The position numbers and the translations under genes were made by a program. 64,000 nt of DNA from AC-32 sp963772975 (GTDB lineage: Bacteria > Actinomycetota > Thermoleophilia > Gaiellales > Gaiellaceae), in the NCBI GenBank assembly GCA_963772975.1, contig CAVYZH010000002.1:186001-250000 (forward strand), written 5' to 3'. The notes beneath the pieces were generated by a model. It saw only the letters and a program-made list of their open reading frames with translations, made no database searches and was not told the origin of the DNA. Shown in pieces: positions 53,458 to 63,355 of the stretch (positions are counted from its first letter, which is position 1; each line of letters starts with the position of its first letter).

Positions 53458-53916
53458 TCATTGGGTCTCTCGGTCATGCTCGCGCTGGTGAACGCGTTGG
53501 CTGGCGCGCTGTTTGACGCTTGACGGCACGCGCCTGGAGAGCTGCGAGCGGTGTTCGGCTACCCATCGATATCCGCGGTCGGTGAGTCTGGGACACCGCG
53601 CGAGACCGGCTGCGGGAAGCCGGCCCCCAGGCAGCACTCGCAGGAGCGCTGCTACTGCCGCACCTCCCGAGCGTCGTTCGCCAGTAGGAGAGATCAGGTG
53701 CCAGGAAGCCATCCGTTCAGCGGGCGTGAGCGCTTGCAGAAGGTCGTCAGCCTCGGGTCGCCCAAGTGCGATCGGGTGCAGGCGCGCCGCGCGGTCCCAC
53801 CGCAACACGAAGGACAGGAGCCACGTGCAGAAGCCGCAGCCCGCGTCGTAGAGGACGGCCCAGCGGCGTTCGCCGGGCGGGCCGGAAGGGCGCCTTTCGT
53901 GAGCGTCGTCTGTCAC
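53458..53916 (-). CDS. DCC-family thiol-disulfide oxidoreductase-like protein (DUF393)
   Basis: A 152-residue protein. The DUF393 signature is clear: VLYDAGCGFCTWLLSFVLRWD with a CxxC pair, then RLHPIALG and RRSGGAAVAALLRVLPGG. Members resemble thioredoxin-fold proteins and are thought to act on thiols, but their substrate is unknown. The GTG at 53916 overlaps the TGA of an upstream frame (GTGA). Tail after ~residue 130 is polar and basic. Confidence 0.82.
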   Translation of the reverse strand: MTDDAHERRPSGPPGERRWAVLYDAGCGFCTWLLSFVLRWDRAARLHPIALGRPEADDLLQALTPAERMASWHLISPTGERRSGGAAVAALLRVLPGGRLPAAGLARCPRLTDRGYRWVAEHRSQLSRRVPSSVKQRASQRVHQREHDRETQ

Positions 53917-54248
53917 GTGGATTCAAACAATGCAACGAGACAGCTGTCCGGGCGGCGCTGATCTTTGCGGGCGATCAGGATCGTGAGTTCTAGCGCGTCG
54001 GTCAGGCTTATCCGGCCAAGTTCCCGCGCCGTCGCCTCCGCAACGATGAGATTCCGTGCCGTATCGCTTGAGCGAAGACCCCGCGGGCGGCGCGGGTCGG
54101 AGCTCGTCTCTTGGGGCCCGGACGGCAGCAGAGAGCATAAGGACCAGACGCTCCCAGGCGACCCATCGGGGAGACCCCCGAGCGCCTGGTCCATTCCTAA
54201 GACGTGCGCAAGCCAGGGATGTCCTGACTCACACGGGCCATCTGACAC
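53913..54248 (-). CDS. Hypothetical protein coupled to the DUF393 gene (start uncertain)
   Basis: The last ~50 residues (NLIVAEATARELGRISLTDAL then ELTILIARKDQRRPD) look like a genuine helical protein, resembling short actinobacterial proteins with ARELGxxSLxDALELTxLIA. The first ~55 residues of the open frame do not look coding and no ribosome binding site is seen, so the N-terminus may be replaced or frameshifted. Four-base overlap with the DUF393 start supports translation through this frame. Confidence 0.35.
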   Translation of the reverse strand: MSDGPCESGHPWLAHVLGMDQALGGLPDGSPGSVWSLCSLLPSGPQETSSDPRRPRGLRSSDTARNLIVAEATARELGRISLTDALELTILIARKDQRRPDSCLVALFEST

Positions 54249-54479
54249 CCGCTTACTCAGGCGCGGCGCGATCTAGACCCATTCGGCTTCGCTACCAGCG
54301 GGACTAAAACCTCACCGGGAGGGAGCGATCTGGGTTGCACGGCGCGTCAGGTCCGGAGCACAGCCGCCGCCGGCGGCCCCCGTGCAAGGGCGTGCAAGAG
54401 ACGGGCAGGCAGTGAGCGGCGGACGAGCAGGGGAGAAGGGCCGCGCGCCCGGCCCTCTCCCGGATGATCACTGGTCAGG
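54249..54479. other. Convergent/intergenic spacer with a terminator
   Basis: No gene seen. The hairpin at 54431-54461 serves the minus-strand secreted-protein gene that ends at 54480. Confidence 0.4.
54431..54461 (-). terminator. Terminator hairpin of the secreted-protein gene
   Basis: GGGAGA plus GGGCC pair with GGCCC plus TCTCCC (one unpaired A), around an eight-base GC loop. Confidence 0.65.
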
Positions 54480-55045
54480 CTACGCGCCAACCGCTGCGCA
54501 GAGCTTGTCCGCAACAGACGTCTCGCCGAGGAAGAAGTAGACGAGATCATCGTGCTGCCCGTAGAAGTTGAGCGTCTCGTCGCCGTTCGGGTAGAACGTA
54601 TCGACGACGCGGCCGTCTCCCTGCCAGACGGCACCGCCCCCCGGAGCGACGATGTTCATCTCGCCGGTTGTCACGGCGGTGAAGGTGCTGTTGAAGTCTC
54701 CCGGGATCGCGAGGCTGTCGTGCTCGATGCCGCGCGACTTGTACTGAGTAGACGCACCGGTGACGGAATTGCTGAACGTGCCGACCGTGTCGATGAAGAG
54801 GATGTCCTTGACGTAGTTGCCGTTCTCGTCGCTGAAGCTCGGCCCGTACTTATGCACGTTGCGCTGTCGATGATGTCGAAGCTGTTCGCCCCGCCACTGC
54901 AGACGATGCCGGTGTCCTCGGTGTACGAGTGCGTGAAGTCGAAGCACCAGGACGGAGCCGCGAACGCGGCCGGTGCGAAAGCGAAGGCTGCCGCTAGCAT
55001 CGGCGCGCCGGCGACACCCAACGTGAAGTGCTTGACCTTGAGCAT
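54480..55045 (-). pseudogene. Secreted protein gene with one frameshift
   Basis: ATG 55045 starts MLKVKHFTLGVAGAPMLAAA, a signal peptide ending AAFAAP. The mature protein begins SWCFDFTHSYTEDTGIVCSG and then shifts frame near 54857 into VHKYGPSFSDENGNYVKDI, GGGAVWQGDGRVVDTFYPNG and FYGQHDDLVYFFLGETSV, ending at TAG 54480. The span is one base short of whole codons (~188 residues). Family unknown; beta-rich exported protein. Confidence 0.6.
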
Positions 55046-55171
55046 GTCACCTCCTCTCCTGTCCGGCCTTCAGCTTCCGCATGCTTCTGTCCTCTCGTAG
55101 GTCGTCTTGCTTAATAGTGACTCGTCGCGCGCTACGCATCCTGTGTTTCCTTTCGCGTAGTGGCGTCGGCG

Positions 55172-55657
55172 TCACCGCGCAACCTGCAACTGCGAGAACC
55201 CGCCCACGGGCAGGAAGCTAGGCAGGGTCAGGAAGGCGTGGTCGTCGCGCGTGTAATGACCGTATGCCTTCGGCACGTGATCGTCGTCTGATACGGCGGC
55301 GGGACGAAGGGGATGATACTATCGGCAGGGAATCGACCGCAACCCCCGTCGATGACGACGTTATCGCCGGAGTAATGCGAGGTCGTGATCAGTCCGGTCA
55401 GGAGCGGTGCGCCACGCCGCCGAACTGGCCGCGTCGGAGCTCGGCGTAATCGCCGTCCGTCGCGTTCAGCCCGATCCACAACCGAATGCCGCCTCCCTGC
55501 GAAACGGATCTGTTCACGGATAGCTCGATCTGGTAGACGGCACCCGGCCGTAAACCCACGACGCGGTCGCTGCGGAGACTGCGAAGGTCGCCGCGACAAC
55601 GAGGGCGAGAAGCAATAGCTTCCGTCCGCCTCCGAGTGTCGAACCAATGTTGGACAT
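55172..55657 (-). pseudogene. Secreted protein gene with about three frameshifts
   Basis: ATG 55657 starts a signal peptide (MSNIGSTLGGGRKLLLLALV). Protein-like text then hops between frames: YQIELSVNRSVSQGGGIRLW and IGLNATDGDYAEL, then LLTGLITTSHYSGDNVVIDG and FPADSIIPFVPPPYQT, then HVPKAYGHYTRDDHAFLTLP ending LQVAR at TGA 55172. Total length is a whole number of codons, so gains and losses cancel. About 160 residues if repaired. Family unknown. Confidence 0.5.
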
Positions 55658-55695
55658 GCTGTGGCCTCTTTCCGTTTGAACACTGTCATTGCTCC

Positions 55696-55979
55696 TCACC
55701 GAAGAACGCCTACCACGATGTGCACGGGATGGAGTTCGCGGAACATCGGCTCAGGCCGGGACGGCCCGCCGAGGGCGGCGATCGAGGGTGCCAGCCGCTC
55801 CGCTTGGAAGCGCTGCCAGGCAGCTCGCTCTCGCAGACGTCGATGATCCGAAAGCCCTCGTCGGTAGGGCCGGCGACGTGGAGTATGAGACCGCTCGGCG
55901 CCGGCTCCACCAGCCCGGCCGTGACGCGCTCGTACTGATCCCAGCTCGAGGCGACGTCCTGCACGAACGCGTACGCCAT
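55696..55979 (-). pseudogene. Small alpha/beta protein gene with one frameshift
   Basis: ATG 55979 begins MAYAFVQDVASSWDQYERVT and continues GLILHVAGPTDEGFRIIDV. Near 55825 the text moves frame to AAWQRFQAERLAPSIAALGG and MFRELHPVHIVVGVLR, ending at TGA 55696. About 94 residues when repaired. The pattern resembles small ferredoxin-fold (ABM-like) proteins common in actinobacteria. Confidence 0.55.
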
Positions 55980-55992
55980 TGGTGCCTCCGGC

Positions 55993-56489
55993 CTAGGAGT
56001 CGCTCGGTTGCATCTGCCCGGTGTAGGTGCCGACCGGGCCGATCGGGCTTGGCACCGTCCCGACGAGGCCGAGGACGCCGTGGAGGCCGGTCAGCGCGCC
56101 CGTCGCGCTAACAACGGCGTCACTCGCGTTAACGACACCAGCCAGATTCGCCGTCCTTCCAGCCTGAAGGTCACGGTTCCAGGCACCCAGTTCACGTGCC
56201 GGTGAACTTTCGACATCGCGGAAGTTGGCGGTGCCGTAGGCGTGCAGGATCAACGTGCCCTGCACCGTCGACGTCCCGCTGAACGTGCCGCTGTAGGACA
56301 CCGTCGCACTGAGGTCGTCGATGATGTGTTGACCACCTCGGAACGCACGCCGTTGAACGTGGCGGCGACATACGCGAAGGTGCCGCTCGCGGACATCGGC
56401 GGCGACGCAGCGGCGCAAATGAAGCAAACGACCGCGAGCAAAGCAGCGAGCTGGACGAGTAGTAGAAAACGCCGGTCTTTGATGAACAT
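55993..56489 (-). pseudogene. Secreted DUF3224-like gene with several frameshifts
   Basis: ATG 56489 starts a signal peptide (MFIKDRRFLLLVQLAALLAV). Then, across at least three frame changes, GTFAYVAATFNGVRSEVV, SATVSYSGTFSGTSTVQGTL, VNWVPGTVTFRLEGR and SDAVVSATGALTGLHGVLGL, ending at TAG 55993. SGTFSGTSTVQGT and the GTGALTGLxG-type ending recall the DUF3224 beta-barrel family. Probably once a ~165-residue exported protein. Confidence 0.5.
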
Positions 56490-56601
56490 TCCAGCCTCCT
56501 CTTGAGTAGCACAGCAGTTCCTCATGAAGCGCACGCTTGCGAAGGCTAGTGTAGCCGCGGTATAGCGAGCTGGCCTTCCGAGTTTGCTCGTGGAAGCGAA
56601 A

Positions 56602-59330
56602 ATGTTGCCCGAGGCGAATTTGGGAGTGGAGATTCGCGTCCTCGAGCCGCTCGAGGTCGTCGGCGACGACGGCTCGGTGCCTCTGGCTGCGGCGAAGCAG
56701 CGGCAGCTACTGGCGGCGCTAGTCATCCGCGGCGCTGAGACCAGCTCTACCGACGCGCTTATCGAGGCGCTCTGGGGCGCCGCACCTCCCACCTCCGCTC
56801 AAAAGCTGCTCGAGGTCTACGTCTCGCGGTTACGCAAGGTGCTGCCCGGGCCGGCCCGCATCGAGACGCGAGGAGCTGGCTTCCTGCTCGAGCTTGACGA
56901 CAAATCCTCGACGCTCTACGCATAGAGCATCTCGAGGCCGAAGGGCGAATCGCCTCGCCCTGATGAGAATTATCTCCTCGCAGCCACGCTCTTTCGAAGT
57001 GCGTTCGGGCTTTGCGCGGACGCCAACGTCGAGATCCTTCCACGGTTAGCTCGTTCAGATGCAGAGCGGCTCGTGGAACTACGCCGGGTCGCGCTGCGAG
57101 GAGCGGATCTAGGCCGAGGTGGCGCTCGGCCGCCACGCCGAGCTCCTGCCTGAGCTGACGAGCCTCGCAATCGAGCACGGCGCGCGCGAGCGATGCAGGC
57201 GCAAGCGATGCTCGCGCTCTACCGCTGCGGGCGCCAGTCGGAAGCGCTGAGCTCTATACCGCGACCCGCGACCACTGCGCGACGAGCTCGGATTGGAGCC
57301 CGGGGTTGGCTGCGAAAGCTGCAACGGCGCATTCTCGAGCACGATCCGAGCCGCTCCCGGTACTGAACGCAGAAGTGTCGCCGATCAGATAGCAGGCACC
57401 ACCGAACCGCCACTCGACCGCGAGCGGGAGCTCGAGGAACTGCGTGAGCTCATACTGAGCGACGACGAGCGACGCTAGAGCGAACGGGGCCGGGGGCTCA
57501 GGCAAGAAGCGACTCGCACTGAGGCAGCACGCGACACCGCCGCATCCTTCGCTAACGGCGCCGCTTTCGTCGAGCTTACGCCACTAAGCGACACTGCTCC
57601 GATAGTCGGAACGATTGCACGCGCCTAGGCCTCGAGGTGCTACAGCGCGAGCCGCTCGCGGTACTCGTCGCTGATCTCGCCCGCGCGAGCCTGCTAGTCC
57701 TTGACAACGCCGAGCATCTAAGCGCGGCGACGCTCTTTTCGTCGAGCTGCTCGCCCAGGCGCCGCGCATCACCTCCTCGTCACGAGCCGCGTCGTCCTCC
57801 ACCTCTCCGGCGAGCACGTCACCCTCTCGAGCGACTCGCAGAAGAGGCAGCCGGGCGCTCTTTCTAGACCGCGCGTGCGACGTGGATCAGCGCTTCCAGC
57901 GAGACGCCGCAGAAGACCAGGCGATCTATAGCATTTGCGAACGTCTCGATGGACTGCCGCTCGCGATAGAGCTCGCCGCCAGCCGAGTGCGCACCCTCAC
58001 CACACGAAGCTCCTGCCGCCTCGAGCAGCTCCTACCGCTGCTAGGGAGCGCCCCACGCGATATACCCGCCCGCGAGCAAACGCTTCGAGCTACACTCGCT
58101 TGCAGCCACCATCTGCTCGGCGAGAACGAGCGGTAATTAAAGACGCCTCAGCGTTTACGCCGGCGAGTGCACACTCGAAGCAGCCGAGGCCGTAGCGGCA
58201 GCAACAACGACACGCTCGACGGCTCGTCGACTACAACCCCTGCAACACAACGTGCCGCCGAGGCCGCGCTACAGGATGATCGAAACAATCAGGTAGTACG
58301 CGCCGAGCGTCTCGAGGATTTACTGAGTAGAGGACGTAGCGACGACACGCGATTTCTTTCTCGCGATCGTTTAGAGCGCAAATCTCATCCCGGCAAGCTC
58401 GCCGGCGCTGAACAGCGACTTGACATGAGATCGCAGAGCAAGACAACGCGCGAGCCGCCCTCACGGAACGCTCAAGAACCATAGATAGAGCTCGAGCTCA
58501 CGCTCGCCGTCGCACTCGACATGTTCTGGACTGCTCATGACCCGCAAGAAGGAGTGAGCTCTTCGAGGCGCTTCTCGCGTGTATCGAAGAAGAAATGGCA
58601 GCGCCCGAGCTCAGCGCGCATGCCCTCCCGGATTCGGCGCCTCGAGAGCCATAGCTGATCAGTTCGAGGTGTTCGAACAACTTTAAGAGCATAACCTCGC
58701 GCTCTTCCAAAAAAAAAAGATGAATCAAATAGCGCAAAACTCTTCATCGTAAGAGATATAACGTTGTAGAGTGTCAAGCTCGAGCGAGCGCGCGAATTAG
58801 AAGAGAAGAGCCACGAGATCTACACTAGGAAAAAAGATCGCTAAATTCTAACGAAAAAAATCAAAACGCTCGGTACGATCGCCCGTCATACGGTGATCTC
58901 GCCGCGCGCGTCAAGCGCTCGGCAAGAATAATCGCCCGCGCATCGGGTCCCGCGGTGAGAACGGAACCGCGTAACTAGCATGTCTATGCTGAAGGCAGGC
59001 GCGTCTATGAGTCGGAGCGCGAGCCCGCAAATCACTCGCGCTCGCGTAGCACTAAAGCCCGCGTCGTTCGCGTATTTGGAGTCGATCTCTGCGCCGCTGC
59101 GTCGTCTGAGCGCGTACATCTCGAGCGTGCCGGCCGCCTGTGGGGGGCCACAGAGGACGAAGACGCGAGGGCTCCCTCGACGCAAGCGACATCACCGTCA
59201 AGCGTGTGAAACGCTGATTCGCAAGACGGTCGGTGTGGATTTCGAGAGCGGTAGAGCCGAAGGCAGAGCGCTGACGGTAGACGAAGCCGTATTGCTGGCT
59301 CTACAGCCCGAAAGAGCATCACCTCACAAG
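56602..59330 (+). pseudogene. Decayed BTAD/ATPase/LuxR-type regulator
   Basis: The first ~108 codons are intact from ATG 56602 (VEIRVLEPLEVVGDDGSVPL: winged helix of a BTAD regulator) and end at a stop at 56923-56925. Further right, matches continue in changing frames with many stops: BTAD text (AQAMLALYRCGRQSEAL), ATPase text (RERELEELRELILSDDERR; LLVLDNAEHLSAATLF; ICERLDGLPLAIELAASRVR; PAREQTLRATLACSHHLLGE), and near 59,250 the end of the solenoid (EGRALTVDEAVLLAL). Family length is ~900 residues, matching the span. Damage grows from left to right and the DNA becomes AT-rich. Confidence 0.75.
58690..58880. other. AT-rich core of the decayed region
   Basis: Runs such as ten A's near 58710, AGAGATATAACG, GGAAAAAAG and CGAAAAAAATC give a local composition far below the surrounding GC content. 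No start, motif or RNA structure recognised. It lies where the two decayed genes on either side are least recognisable. Confidence 0.6.
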
Positions 59331-59719
59331 GGCTCTCCGAGTTAGATCGCCGCAAGCCGCGAGCGCATCTTAACAAGACCGGCACAACAGAAGGCATCGC
59401 GGCACCGCCACGACCAAACGAGGGAACCAGCTCCAGTGGCGCGCCAACGAGGTGCCAAGCTGCAAGACGGAGCAGTTGCGTGACGACAAGGTCATGATCC
59501 ACAGGCTCTAGATGGAAACAGAGACGACACAAGAGACCGTAATAGTGCAAACCCCTCGGCCCACGTCGCCCGCGCCAGAAGCGAAACAGGCGCAACGAGC
59601 GAACCAAGCACAGACTTAAGACGAAACACCAGGGGCGCTATCGCTACGCTTACCACTGACGCGAAGAGAGGCTGACGCAGCGGTACGAAAGCCAACCTCG
59701 AGCGAATAAGCTCGAGCTC

Positions 59720-60711
59720 ATGGAGTACCTGAATCTCGCCAAACGGTCTATGCTTTCGCACCTCTGTGTGAGAATAGATGAAATTCGGCAAGCACGAGAG
59801 CCGTTAATGGGCACTCCACGAGGCCGAGGCCGACCGATCGTGCGCGCGCGCGATAGAGGGCGGCTTCACCTTCTTCGCCACCGCCGACGTCTACAACGGA
59901 AGGCCACAGCGAGGTAGTCACCGCCAGCCCGCAGAAGAGGCTCTTCGGCATGCGCGAAGAGTACGTCCTCGCGACGAAGGTACCACGGACGGACAATGCC
60001 CGGCGAGAACGGCGCGTGGGCTCTCGCGCAAGCACATCCTCGCCTCGATCGACGCGTCGCTCGCAGCGGCTCGGCACTCGACTACGTCGACCTCAACCAG
60101 ATCCACAGCTGGGACCCGCACGACGCCAATCGAGGAGACGAACGAGGCGCTGCACGACGTCGTGCAGGCCGGGCAAGGCGAGCTAGATCGGCGCGAGCAT
60201 CATGAACGCGTGGCAGTTCGCGAAGGCGCAGCACTCGCCGAGCGCAACGCCTAGACGAGATTCGTCTCGATGCAGAACCACTACAACCTCGTCTACCGCG
60301 AGGAGGAGCGGGAGATGATCCCGCAGTGCCTCGACCAGGGCGTCGGCATGATCCCGTGGAGCCCGCTCGCCCGAGGGCTGCTGGCCGGCAACGAGGACAC
60401 GCGAGGGAGAGCGGCTGACACGGCGCGCCCAGACGGACCCATTCGGGGAAAGCCTCTACACGCCCGAGGTCGACTTCGCCGTCGTCGACCGCGTCTCGGA
60501 GATCGCCGCGGCGCGCGGCGTGCCGATGGCGCAGGTCGCGCTTGCCTGGCTGCTGCATAAGCCAGCTGTCAGCGCGCCAATCGTCGGCGCGACGAAGGCC
60601 GAGCACCTCGACGACGCGCTTGTGGCCGAGCAGCTCGCGCTTAGCGACGAGGAAATCGCACGGCTCGAGGAGCCGTACCTCCCGCACAAGGTTTCGGGCA
60701 TCGCGATCTAG
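59720..60711 (+). pseudogene. Decayed aldo/keto reductase
   Basis: ATG 59720 (MEYLNLA) to TAG 60709-60711. The right half is clean: FVSMQNHYNLVYREEEREMI, MIPWSPLARGLLAG, then after one frame change near 60408 FAVVDRVSEIAAARG, MAQVALAWLLHKPAVSAPIV, GATKAEHLDDAL and LEEPYLPHKVSGIAI. The left half is recognisable only as broken pieces (LDYVDLNQIHSWDP, HILASIDASL-like text at 60,030). An NADPH-dependent AKR with (beta/alpha)8 fold in origin, ~325 residues. The catalytic Asp-Tyr-Lys part lies in the damaged half. Confidence 0.75.
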
Positions 60712-60835
60712 TCGGGCCGCGGCGTGCGGTCACGAGGCGACCATCCGGAGCGAGAGGCCGGGCCACTTGAGATTTGCGCATGAAGGTCATGTTCTTAGTC
60801 GGTGAGAAACGACCACTCTGGGGAAATCTTTAGTG

Positions 60836-61114
60836 ATGGATACTGCTGCTGCAGTCATTCTCGGCTTGACACTGCTCCTGCCTGCAGTGTTCGTGGGCTG
60901 CCTGTTAGTCTGGGCTGCGAAGAAGGATGGAGAAGAAGACAAGGCTCTCCAGGCGCGGCTCGGTGTTCGTCGCCGGACGAGGCTCGGACGCTATAGGTTG
61001 CGCCTCTTGGTGCCGAGACGCCGTTGGAGCGCGTACCTTGGAGGCGACGAACTCGAGGGGTGGGCCGAGGTCGTCTTCTACCGCCCGAACTGCGCTGAGC
61101 GTGGATTTCGATGA
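60836..61114 (+). CDS. One-helix miniprotein fused to a zinc-ribbon-like domain
   Basis: A 92-residue protein from ATG 60836. Residues 1-52 repeat the miniprotein at 51463-51621 (helix, KDGEEDKALQARLG, RRTRLGR). In that copy a stop follows RRTRLGR; here translation runs on through ~14 residues into WSAYLGGDELEGWAEVVFY and PNCAERGF, the domain seen alone at 7006-7251 but with the first Cys of the CxxC lost. It is either a true fusion or a small insertion removing the stop. Function unknown. Confidence 0.5.
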   Translation: MDTAAAVILGLTLLLPAVFVGCLLVWAAKKDGEEDKALQARLGVRRRTRLGRYRLRLLVPRRRWSAYLGGDELEGWAEVVFYRPNCAERGFR

Positions 61115-61442
61115 CGTGCAGCTGATCCCGGGTCGCGGCGCCTAGACTTCCTGACTTAGCCCGATGCTGCGGAGGTGAAGGGCCCGCCGCTGGGAGTCCC
61201 AGCATGCCGCCATGGGCCGAGTTCTCCCCTCTCCGGGCCCTGGCGCGCTGTCTCCGCCACCGGGTGTCGTGGTTTCCGGTACGCCTACAGCGGCAAGAAG
61301 GTGCCCTAACGGCAGGCGTCTGGGAAAGGGGCTGTCAGCGCTTCTTGTTCGTGAGTACTAAACACAATCCGCTCGTCGGCTGTCCGCGTAGAGACTACGG
61401 CCGGCCAACGTCAGAGGCGTTCTCAATCGATGGGGAGGGAAA
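61115..61442. other. Spacer carrying the second structured RNA element
   Basis: About 330 bases between the miniprotein gene and the BNR paralogue. It holds the RNA-like repeat at 61144-61265. The remaining ~175 bases contain no gene and should include the promoter or leader of the BNR gene; GGGGAGGG precedes its ATG. Confidence 0.5.
61144..61265 (+). ncRNA. Structured RNA-like element, copy 2
   Basis: Matches copy 1 at 32612-32731 from AGACTTCCTG through the final CCACCGGG. P1 is 61159-61166 with 61258-61265 (one A-C mismatch and one G-U), P2 61169-61175 with 61251-61257 (one G-U), P4 61200-61208 with 61242-61250 (one A-C mismatch), P5 61214-61218 with 61236-61240. The P3 region differs in sequence. 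Same order and spacing within one base. It lies ~180 bp upstream of the BNR gene. Strand inferred from copy 1. Confidence 0.5.
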
Positions 61443-63060
61443 ATGAGTAGACGCAATGCGCGGCTTTCCGCCGCGATCCTCGCCGTTCTCGCCGCTGCGC
61501 TCGTGGTCAGCGTCGCAGCGTTCGCGGACGACGAGCCGCAGGCCGTGGACCGCACGCACAACCCGTTCGACGCTCCGGCTCCGGTGCCGAGCGCGACGTT
61601 CGGCTCAGATTCCCCGGTGAAGACTGGAACAGCGATCCTGAACGACCGCTCATGCAGAGCGCTGCAGAGGCGAACACCGACTGCGAGACGACGTCGATCG
61701 GCCCGCACAACGAGACGTCGATCGCCGTCAACCCGACGAACGTGAACAACATGATCGGCGGGGCGAACGACTACCAGCTCGGCCTCAACCCGGGCGGCCA
61801 CGTGAGCGAGACAGTCTTCTCGCGCGCGCACGTCACGCTCGACGGCGGCAAGACGTGGTCGAGGTACCTGGTCTTCTCGAGCTCGACCTACCAGGGCACC
61901 GGTGACCCGACGCTCGCGTTCGAGGCGAACGGACACGCGTACTACGGGACGCTCGGCTTCCGGTTCGTCGGGCTGGCCAACGCGACGAACCCCGACGTGC
62001 TCGTCTCGAACTCGGGTGACGGCGGCAAGACGTGGGACACGGTCCGCGTCGCAGCCGGCAGCGGGACGGAAACGAGCGTCGGTGACCTGCTCGACAAGGA
62101 ATACGTCGCAGCGTGGGGCAACGGCAACGCGATCGTGACCTACGGCGACTTCCGCCTCGGGCAGAAGGGCAGCTTCATCTCGGCGAAAATCTACGACTCG
62201 GTCACGCACGACTTCGGTAAGACGTGGAGCACGCCGCAGGTGATCTCCGGCAGCCTCGACGAGGCGTTCGTCTCGACGCCGGTGGTCGCGGCCGACGGTC
62301 GCATCTACGTCTCGTTCCTCAACACGACCGACCTCATCACCGGTCGTGACGACTACGAGGTCGTCGAGGTGAGCCCGAGCACCGGCACGCCTGTCAATGA
62401 CCCGGTCAAGGTCGCGACGGTGATCGACGGGGCGACGGACTACCCGATCGCGCTCGGCCGGCAGACCTACCAGGACAGCATCTTCCGCTCCTGGGCCGCG
62501 GCCAACATAGCCGCCGACTCGAAGAACGCGAAGCATCTTGCAGTCGGGTGGTCGGACATGCGGAACAGCACTACGCCCGCTCCGAGCAACCAGTACGTGG
62601 CGAAGACGAACTCCGATCTCGTCGTAAGCCAGTCCTTCGACAACGGCCGTACCTGGTTCGCTCCGGTGGCGATCGCGCTGCGAGGCGACCAGTTCCAGTC
62701 CTGGTCGGCGTACGACACGAACGGATTGCTCCGCGTCGGAGCGTTCGATCGGTCGGCCGACCCGAACAATCACCTCTACAACTACTCGCTATCGACAGAG
62801 ACGAGCCCCGGCTCGCTGACGTTCGCGACGACGCCGGTCTCGACGGTCCAGTCGGATCCGACGAAGGGCGACCGCTGGTTCGCGGCGACGCTGAACGCGA
62901 ACTTCCCGTTCGCCACGTCGTTCCTCGGCGATTACAGCGGAATCGCGATCGTCCCGGACGGAAGCGGGGTGGTCTCGTACTGGACGGACAGCGCAACGAC
63001 GTGACCTTCGCCGGCTGCACGGGCCATGGCGAGGATGCGTACTTCGCGAAGACTCCGTAA
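61443..63060 (+). pseudogene. Secreted BNR/Asp-box protein with two frameshifts
   Basis: ATG 61443 (GGGGAGGG upstream) starts a signal peptide MSRRNARLSAAILAVLAAAL. Near 61640 the protein-like text shifts frame to SAAEANTDCETTSIGPHNET and runs on for ~440 codons with Asp boxes TLDGGKTW, SGDGGKTW, THDFGKTW and SFDNGRTW. Near 62990 it shifts again to NDVTFAGCTGHGEDAYFAKTP, ending at TAA 63058-63060. The span lacks two bases for whole codons (~539 residues), like the intact paralogue at 45508. Two single-base losses would restore it. Confidence 0.75.
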
Positions 63061-63070
63061 ACGCGACTCA

Positions 63071-63100
63071 CGGGGCGGCGGAGTTTCAGCCGCCGCCCCG
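63071..63100 (+). terminator. Strong terminator of the BNR paralogue
   Basis: CGGGGCGGCGG and CCGCCGCCCCG form a perfect 11-bp stem with an eight-base loop, followed by TTTG. Confidence 0.88.
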
Positions 63101-63355
63101 TTTGCGCTCTACCTGTGAGCGTGGAGTATCCGCCTGCGCAGCATTCCGTCGGTCCCGGAGTCATTGGATCACCCACAACCTCGGGTGACATTTCGCCCGT
63201 CGCCTACACGAAGGAGAGTCGCTCAGTCCCCACCGGGGAATCACCAGGACCTAGGAGCGGTTGCCAGGCGGGCGACCCGGCAGTGCCCGAAACCCCGCGC
63301 GTACTCATCGTCCGGCAGGCTCGGCCGAGAACGGGGTGCGGCAACGTGAAAGAGC

